This document shows, piece by piece, positions 57,301 through 64,000 of a stretch of DNA of 64,000 nt. Source of the stretch: Asterias rubens (lineage: Eukaryota > Echinodermata > Asteroidea > Forcipulatida > Asteriidae); assembly GCF_902459465.1 (NCBI RefSeq), contig NC_047063.1, positions 23,171,055 to 23,235,054 of the forward strand, in the 5' to 3' direction. Below the pieces are notes generated by a model. The model did not search any database, had not been told where the DNA came from, and was given only the letters and a program-made list of their open reading frames with translations. Both the position numbers and the translations under genes were made by a program. Numbering within the stretch: the first letter of the stretch is position 1; every line of letters starts with the position of its first letter.

Positions 57301-60300
57301 TTGTCTGTCACCAACATCGAGAGACACTGTCCGGGTTAGCACTGCGCTGACAATAGTAGTTGTGAAAAAGGTTTACCACGACATGTTCCCTCTTCACTGA
57401 TCGCAACCCAAGAAAACAATCTCAAACCTGGAAATAAACCCCAGATTATTATACTACTCGGTTCGATATGTGAACTATTTCTCCATGGCAACTGACACTG
57501 AAACAAGATACCCTTATCTTGGCGATGTTATTGGGCATGTGCTAATTACTCTCGGTTTTACATTTCGCTCACGTATAGCCTACGTCTTTTTTTGTTTGAA
57601 CATTAATGTTGTAACTGTGCCAGCGGGCGCGTGATTTGTTTGCAGTGGCCAGAGTAACTTATGGCTAACAGCATGCGTCATTTACACAAGAGATTAATCA
57701 TCAGCAGCGGCACATGTCGGCGTGAATATAATTTTCAAATTATTTTCTTTTCAAATGTGCACACACAGTGTAATTCCTGTGTCGGAAAAAGTTTGCAACT
57801 TTTTCTGTACTGTTAAAGGGTAGGTACGTTTCGATTAATAAACACTCTTAAAAATAATTAATGGCAATTAAAACTGTTGGTTAGAAGCTAAACAATAAAC
57901 GTTGATTTGGAAGGGTACAACCGCTTTGATAGTGTAAAGCATTTTGAGTGTAACATTACGAAGTAATGTGGTTATGTTAAAAAAACATCAGTACTATATA
58001 TGCCTTCATTTTGAATATGAGAAACTGTACTGCCAGTAACGCTGCTCAGATTGTGTGTCAGCCATGGCCATAACCGCTCTAGATTGTACTGCCAGTAACG
58101 CTGCTCAGATTGTGTGTGAGCCATGGCCATAACCGCTCTAGAGAAACTGTACTGCCAGTAACGCTGCTCAGATTGTGTGTGAGCCATGGCCATAACCGCT
58201 CTAGATTTTCAGTGATATCCAAAAGAAAAAGGTAACCTTTTGAAAAGAAGGTTATAAAAAATAATTTTCTTAAGTGAATGTATCAACAAATGTTTACCCC
58301 TGACGTTTTAATCACCGCATTGGTCATGTTCTTTCTTGTTCTGTCCGGGAGTGGCGGGAGATGTTTTATTATTAAACCTTCTACATGTATTCACCATAGC
58401 TAAACACAAAGTCATGCTCTTTTCGTGACCCATTCGTCCTCATGGTTAGTCTTAGTTCAAGACCCCATTGTATTGATACTCCACGAACGCTCTCACCCAT
58501 AGAGATACCGACTGTCACCATGAGATAGCAATTCTCGGGCTATTTGCGGTTCGCGGTTGAAAGCGCCCTCTATCGGCGAGGGGAATAAAGAACACGAACG
58601 TATCGAACCAAGACTATCCTCTGGCGCAAACAGTCTTGTTGATCTTGTTCCACATGCCCTTTCCCCATGCACTTTTTACGTGTTCGCCCCTCAATGGCCG
58701 TAGAGCATTTCCCTCTCTTCTCCGTACTCTCGATCGAAGATGCGGAAATGCCCCCCCCCCCCCCCCGGTCCTGACGTCATCACTGGAAATTTGTTGACGT
58801 CATAGACCGTTGGTCTCCTTTCAGGGTTTCTTGAACGAGAGCTTTCAAATGTATCGCGTACATGGACAGAAAAGATCAGATTTATATCTTGAATAACGTT
58901 GGATACTTGTATGTTTCTATTCTTTTATTTTTTTATATAATTATTTTAACTTAAGAAGGAGCTACCAGAGTACACTGGATTATGACATGTTGTGTATTCT
59001 TATAAGCTGTATGTTGGTTTTGCTTGTTTATTTGTTTCTTGTTTCTTAGATTGTTTGCTTCTGTTTGGTTGCTCGGTTTGTTGATTATACGTTTTGTTCT
59101 GTGTGTGCTGCACTTTTTGTTGGCAGATGTGATATTTTATCCGTGATCTACACATTAATTTGCAAAGCGCTTGGATCAATTTGATTCTTGCATAGACACA
59201 TATTATCTACAACTGGGCCATTTTCACGCAAACCCCTCCGGAGAGAGCAGGGTGCGTTTAAGCGGCTGTAACCAATAATTGTTTCTGACGTCATAACCAA
59301 AACGGTAACCGAGCTCACAACTCGTTCAGTCTGAACAGCGGAACCAACGACCAACAACCGAAACAGTTGCCTATAGCCACGGCCAAGAGTCTACTTGTGA
59401 TATTCACAAATTACATTACATCATGCATTCCCAGCATGCAGTGCACAGGTTGCCTTTCATGAAGATGGTCAACATAATATTATTGTTGCTTCACTCACAG
59501 AATGAAGGTTACACAGACAACGAGCCGGGTTGCTCCTCATCCGCCCCGGACACCCCGGGAGATTCGAGCTCGCCCACGGTAGTTGTTGTTGACGAAACGT
59601 CGCCCCCTGATCGTCGCCCGTCGTCACCCACATTCAGCTGTAGAACGCAAATGTCCGTACTTTCGTTTGATGGACCCATCTGCAGAATATGTCAAGATAA
59701 CAAAGGTTGGTAGGACGAGTGTATTGTTTATTTTTTTATATAATATATTATTATATATTCATGGTTTATTGAAATCACTGCAATACAGCGGCTAACAAGC
59801 TGAAATGTACAGTTTACATAACAGTCATTAAAGACACTGCATACTATTGGTAATTGTCAAAGACCAGTCTTCTCACTTGGTGTAGCTCAACATATTAAAA
59901 TAAAACCTGTGAAAATTTGAGCTCATTTGGTCGTCGAAGTTGCGCGATAATAATGAAAGAAAATACACCCTTGTCACACGAAGTTGTGTGCTTGCTTGAT
60001 TTCGGGACCTCAAAATCTAAATCTGAGGTATCGAAATCAAACTCGTGGAAAATGACTTCTTTCACAAAAACTGCGTTACTTCAGAGGGAGCCGTTTTATA
60101 CTATTAACAGCTCCCCATTACTCGTTACCAAGTAAGTTTTAATGCTAATAATTATTTTGAGTAATTAACAATAGTGTGCACTGCCTTTAAAATATAACAT
60201 ATATTATTACATAAAAAGAAAGAAATATCAATAGTTAATAAAAAATATATAAGCACACAGGCAACAAATTTGTGACAGTAAAATATTAAAAAGAGCACAA

Positions 60301-63300
60301 CAATATTTTGATTAGATTAAAATTACTCCATTGCTCATGACCCAAAGAGGCTCGCCACAAGATAACAGTATTGAAGTAGGAACACATAGCATCATTTAGT
60401 AAATCCAATATTGCTATCGGAGCAATTATTATTATTGAGATTGAAATCCCTTTGGTAATTAATCCACAAATTAATAACCATGAAAACCGACTTGTTAAAG
60501 AGATGATGATGATAATAAAAAATATAAAAAAACATTTATTTGAAACGACCCCGTTCGAAGTAATGTACATTTAGAGTAAGATATAATTGTCACACAACTA
60601 TTTCAAACTGAGACAGGCTTCAGGCATGAAGCCTTTGCATCTTTCATTTTCTTGCAACTTCGATGACCAACTCAGCAAAACACTTCACATTTTATGCACA
60701 TAATATTTTGGGATATATACCAAGTGAGGAATAACATAGTCTTTGACAATACCAAAAAGTATACCCTGCCTTTAAAGCCATTATACACTTTCAGAACTGA
60801 AAAAACTTAAAAGTTCACAGATTTACAAATAACTTACAGGGTTTACAGAAGGTAATGGCGAAAGAATTCTCTTGAAACATTATTCAATGAAATGCTTTAC
60901 TTTTTGAGAAAACATTAAAACAATTATCGATATTGAGAATTACGGATTTATTTTAAACACATCATTACACGGCGAAACGTGCGGAAACAATGGTGGGTTT
61001 TCCCGTTCCCGACTCCGATGACCGATTGAGCCTAAATTTTCACAGGTTTGTTATTTTATATATAAGTTGTGATACACGAAGTGTGTGTCTTTGGACAGTA
61101 CTGTTTACCGAAAGTGTCCATTGGCTTTAACTGAGGTAGGTCACAAGGAAGTTAATACAATCAAGTGAAATTTAAAACGATTTAATGACCCTATATACCG
61201 TTCGCGTAAAGTTGCCAAACTATCCTGGTTGGAAACCAATAATGAAGCTCCGGATTTGCGGAAACATCCCATGCAATTATCGTTCTCTAAATGAGTTGTG
61301 GTGAACCTTACTCGGCCAGCGTTTCGATCGTTATGGGCTCAGTGTTTACCGGGGAGAAAACAACAGACATAGAAAAATGTCGCCTTCTTTTCCGCTGTGG
61401 AACTGTTCTTTCGAATCAACCACAGACTTTGTTTTCTTAAATTTGTTTCTATAAAGGCAGTAGATAGAACATTAGATGAAACAAACCGGTAACACTTACA
61501 TTTTATATTCAATCAAACTTGTTGAACTGTAGAAACTTTAAATCTTGTCATAATATTTTATTATTATTTATCATAAAGAACACACTAAAGCTTGAACAGA
61601 GTCGATTTAAATTGTGATTTGAAGGAAAAGTGTACCTTTGGTGTTCTGAATTGTTAGATTGTTTTAATCACATATAAATCCTGATGTATACATTAGAGGA
61701 ACACGTTGCCTTGGATCGGTCGAGTTGGTATTTGAAGAAGTGTTTGTAACCGTTTGTTATAAAATGCATATGGTTAGAAAGATGATTTAAAAGTAGAATA
61801 CAATAATCCACACAAATTTGCCTCGAAATTGCGTGGTTTTCCTTTTACTTTGCGAACTAACACGGTCGGCCATTTATGGGGGTCAAAAAATTGAGTCCCA
61901 TAAATGGCCGACCGCGTTAGTCGACGAAGTAAAAGAAAAACCACGCAATTTCGAGTCATACTTGTGTGGATCATTATATTCTACTTTTAAAATATCTTTC
62001 TAATCATATGCATTTTATAACAAACGGTGTTGAACTATCGCCGAAAAATTCTGAGAGAATTATGTCGAAGTAGGAAGAAATAAACAGAAATAAACTCTCA
62101 GACTCAAATTGTTGGCATAAAAACTGACATCTTTTAAATACCACAATAATCTTCGAAGAGAAATGTTTCTAAAAATGCTCCATACCATCGATAGCCGCTG
62201 TATGTAGGCTTATAAACAAAAGTTTTTGATTCCATTAATTTCAAAACGTATACACCTTTAATGATGCCATTTTAATTGTTTTACATTTGAAGCCAAGGAG
62301 AAGCTAGTGTCGCCCTGTGGGTGTTCGGGGTCTTCAAAATATGTGCACAAGAAGTGTCTACTGAAATGGATCATGTTGAAAGGTGCCCAGGAATGTGAAA
62401 TCTGCCAAAAACCTTACGACAAAAGAGTTACAAAAGAATCGTATTTTACCGTGAGTATAACTAGTCATCTTAAATGCATTCATGGTATATAATTAATTTG
62501 ATGAACAGCTGATGAATCAATGCAATTACACATCTGGAAGAACACTTTAAACATCATTTCTACGGGAGTCAAAAATGTTCAATGACGGATAGTGATATTT
62601 CCGTATTTGGATATAATCAAGTCGACAATGGGGATAGTTAGTCAGACTGCTCTTTTCGTGTATTATAGACGGCTGTGTTCAAGGATCCAGTACATTTAAT
62701 GCGTGCTCAATGCCGGGGATATCAGCACCTTATTTGGTCATTGTGTGAGTTCAGCAATATTAATGACTCTTGTTAGAGACCTTAACTATAGTCTTTTTTT
62801 TTCCAAGAAGTTATTTAATGTTACCACCATCAATTGGAGTCTCGAGTGGTTTCGAACGTTCGGGTAAATCTTGGGTTAAACTTGGTCCAAAGTCTGTGAT
62901 CGCGGTGGCCTGAAGTAGCGCCCTCTTGAGGATTAACCTGCACTCCTCGGCTTGCAGGATGCGATAGCAGTATGGCGTCAAAAACCGGCCCAAAGTCCGT
63001 ATTTTGAGCGGGAACTTGATATCAAGAAAGTCATTGTGCCTCACTGAGGTCAACGAAGACCTGTCATTGGCTGATTACAGTCGAGGCGGTCAAAGATGGC
63101 TGCCAAGTCAAGATGTATTTTAGAGGGGATGTTCCAATGATGTGAATGCCATGGATTAGCCTTTTCGTGAGTTATGCATATGAATTGCTACATCAGGGGT
63201 GGATTTCACAAAGGTAGTCCTAACTTAGGACTAGTCCTAGGCAATGCTAAGAGATAGGACTAGTCCTAAGTTAAGACTACCTTTGAGAAATCCACCCCAG

Positions 63301-63692
63301 CACACGTACGTGCTTTACCAGAAGGTTCAACTATATGTTAACATTACGCGCGAGAAACGGTCAGTGGCTATTTCCTGATTCAATGTTCAATCCTTTATTC
63401 TTTTCTTTTCCAGCCATCCGAAGAGAACACTGTAGCCTCCTCCATCGTAGTCCTCCTCCTTCTCTTGGGTGTAACAGCCGTCGGTATCTACCTCCTGGTC
63501 GACAACCTGACGTATTTCCACGGTAGCGTAGGGATCAGTATATGGGTGCCCATCAGTCTACTGTGCGTTGGTATGATCGGACTCTCTGTATTCTTACCCT
63601 GGATTGCGTTGTTCTGCATGAGGACCAGCAGGCGTCATACCGGAAGCCCGTCTCTGACCCGGTTGCAGACACCGATTGAACTTCATATATGA
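42346..63692 (+). CDS. MARCH-type membrane RING-CH E3 ubiquitin ligase
   Basis: Transfers ubiquitin to membrane proteins, directing their endocytosis or degradation. Four coding exons are 42346-42378, 59501-59705, 62293-62450 and 63414-63692. They total 675 nt, 224 aa, with phases 0, 1 and 0 all agreeing. RING-CH zinc ligands in C4HC3 order are Cys72, Cys75, Cys88, Cys90, His98, Cys101, Cys114 and Cys117, with the conserved Trp105 (CLLKW). Two membrane segments follow, roughly 138-160 and 167-197, then a 27-residue cytosolic tail. The N-terminus is Ser/Pro/Asp-rich. Size and layout resemble MARCHF2/3-type proteins, but the RING interior (GSSKYVHKKC) is divergent, so no one-to-one symbol is given. 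Intron 1 is 17.1 kb. ATTAAA near 63794 is a possible poly(A) signal. Confidence 0.9.
44057..44446. repeat. Foldback MITE M2 copy
   Basis: ATAAGGAACACGTTGCCTTG to CAAGGCAACGTGTTCCTTTA, with long inverted arms meeting at the ACGGTCGGCCAT loop region. MARCH-like intron 1. Confidence 0.95.
45617..45986. repeat. MITE M1 copy
   Basis: Left end TTAGGCAGTGGACACGGTTG, right end TAGTGTCGATTGTCTTTAA. The body is complete. Confidence 0.92.
46947..47336. repeat. MITE M1 copy
   Basis: Full copy in the opposite body orientation to 45617-45986, bounded by TTAA at 46947 and 47333. Confidence 0.95.
47835..49793. repeat. 0.98-kb tandem duplication, two copies
   Basis: Unit 1 is 47835-48812 and unit 2 is 48813-49793, both starting TGACACGGCTATTGTAAAAT and ending in a G-rich run plus GTATAG. 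By eye they differ at only about six substitutions, a 2-base CA/AT insertion near 49257 and run-length changes. Each unit holds one TGACGTCA site (48438-48445 in unit 1). Confidence 0.97.
50288..50665. repeat. Foldback MITE M2 copy
   Basis: TTAA at both ends, with the inner palindrome ACTCCCATAAATGGCCGACC against its complement around 50450-50500. Confidence 0.95.
56737..57033 (-). repeat. SINE S1 lacking its tRNA head
   Basis: It shares the S1 body (AACCCCTTCTCTTTTCGATA; GATGGATTCTGAGACCCAA) with 14334-14745, but stops at GTCTCATCCGATAA before the tRNA-like part. This is a normal 5' truncation for a - strand SINE. Confidence 0.85.
58021..58205. repeat. Three-copy tandem inside an M3 MITE
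   Basis: ACTGTACTGCCAGTAACGCT recurs with spacings of 59 and 63 bases. Copies end CCATGGCCATAACCGCTCTA. Its CTCAGATTGTGTG piece is the M3 internal sequence. Confidence 0.95.
58749..58766. repeat. Poly-C run
   Basis: About 18 consecutive C residues. It could form i-motif/G-quadruplex structure and is prone to sequencing length error. Confidence 0.9.
59501..62450 (+). CDS. MARCH-like RING-CH exons
   Basis: Exon 59501-59705 encodes NEGYTDNEPGCSSS through PICRICQDNK, giving the first two zinc cysteines. Exon 62293-62450 encodes LVSPCGCSGSSKYVHKKCLL, then KWIMLKGAQECEICQKPY, the other six ligands. The phase-1 intron falls within the first RING loop. The exon at 59501 follows TTCACTCACAG. Confidence 0.93.
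59828..60190. repeat. MITE M1 copy
   Basis: TTAAAGACACTGCATACTAT to GTGTGCACTGCCTTTAA, body complete, in MARCH-like intron 2, about 120 bases past the donor. Confidence 0.92.
61692..62027. repeat. Foldback MITE M2 copy, 3' truncated
   Basis: The left end AGAGGAACACGTTGCCTTGG and both inner arms are present, but it breaks off after ATAACAAACGGT, where an M3 MITE begins (62036). It is about 265 bases upstream of the second RING exon. Confidence 0.9.
63200..63298. repeat. Foldback element, GGATTTCACAAAG ends
   Basis: GGATTTCACAAAGGTAGTCC, then TAACTTAGGACTAGTCCTAG, is inverted against the right half, which ends TTTGAGAAATCCACCCC. Same family as 3697-3842. It lies 115 bases before the last MARCH-like exon. 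Confidence 0.93.
63414..63692 (+). CDS. MARCH-like transmembrane exon
   Basis: It starts PSEENTVASS after TTCTTTTCCAG. Two hydrophobic segments (IVVLLLLLGVTAVGIYLL and VPISLLCVGMIGLSVFLP, extended by WIALF) flank a short loop. The tail is ...RRHTGSPSLTRLQTPIELHI and the stop is at 63690-63692. A hairpin of two helices after the RING is the MARCH hallmark. Confidence 0.92.
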   Translation, partial: PSEENTVASSIVVLLLLLGVTAVGIYLLVDNLTYFHGSVGISIWVPISLLCVGMIGLSVFLPWIALFCMRTSRRHTGSPSLTRLQTPIELHI

Positions 63693-64000
63693 ACCTGGTG
63701 AACCTGAAACTAGTGCATGTTGGGTACGATTGGACGATCAGTTTTTCCCAGACGTGGCTCGAAATGACGTGGACAATATAGAAGCAGTCGAAAATTAAAT
63801 CTGAATTGAAGGCAGGTACTAAGTTAGTACAGGTACAAACTTCTTTTCAAAATGTCTGGTACTTTAGATAAGGTATATCATGGATCATGGTTTACTCTTT
63901 TATAGAAGCAAACAATGGTAACAGAATTGTATTTCTTTGAGTGATGATGTAAGTCTCCTGTGCAAATCCAAGTTATGATAAACCTTAGTATCGAAAAGAC

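Larger units (their letters stand above)
42379..59500 (+). other. 17.1-kb intron 1 of the MARCH-like gene
   Basis: It holds two M2 foldbacks (44057-44446, 50288-50665), M1 MITEs (45617-45986, 46947-47336), a 0.98-kb tandem duplication (47835-49793), M3 copies (55994-56310, 57813-58240) and a headless S1 SINE (56737-57033). The rest is AT-rich with poly-T and poly-C runs. Open frames at 53219-53608, 56201-56572 and others show no domain or splice logic. A separate small gene cannot be excluded but none is supported. Confidence 0.6.

Noticed and set aside
63335..63526. Open frame overlapping the last MARCH-like exon
   Set aside because: Wrong phase; the true frame enters at 63414 as PSEENTVASS and gives two membrane helices.

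Overview
The window is AT-rich animal nuclear DNA. It carries four multi-exon protein genes with GT-AG introns, separated and interrupted by dense short foldback elements, tRNA-derived SINEs and decayed LINE ends. There are no bacterial operons, ribosome-binding sites or CRISPR arrays. The gene set (a RIG-I-like receptor, pleckstrin, GEMIN2 and a membrane RING-CH ligase), short exons and TTAAAGG-ended MITEs suggest an invertebrate deuterostome. My best guess is an echinoderm, perhaps a sea star, but that placement is an inference from memory of similar repeats.

Layout. Positions 1-13267, + strand: most of a RIG-I-like RNA helicase gene. The helicase core starts in the exon at 4608 and the zinc-binding C-terminal regulatory domain ends at 13267; the 5' end is uncertain or lies outside the window. 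A 71-bp tandem repeat follows the stop. 13268-17423: repeat-filled intergenic DNA. 17424-27935, - strand: a complete pleckstrin gene (PH-DEP-PH, 9 coding exons, 379 aa) whose stop codon lies in the terminal TTAA of a MITE. 27936-32956: intergenic, with several long inverted repeats. 32957-39632, - strand: a complete GEMIN2 gene (6 coding exons, 275 aa). About 39633-42345: a head-to-head promoter region. 42346-63692, + strand: a complete MARCH-type E3 ligase gene (4 coding exons, 224 aa) with a 17.1-kb first intron that holds a recent 0.98-kb tandem duplication.

How the parts relate. The receptor would sense viral-type RNA in the cytosol. Pleckstrin is a membrane-phosphoinositide adaptor of blood-type cells. 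The MARCH-like ligase would control turnover of membrane proteins. GEMIN2 is a housekeeping snRNP assembly factor. I see no evidence that the four form one pathway. All exon models were built by hand from splice sites, phase agreement and family similarity; each of the three complete models is a whole number of codons. I did not find a convincing new biological system. The most unusual material is the repeat biology: MITE families sharing TTAAAGG ends, MITE insertions hugging 5' splice sites, nested foldbacks, and near-perfect palindromes.
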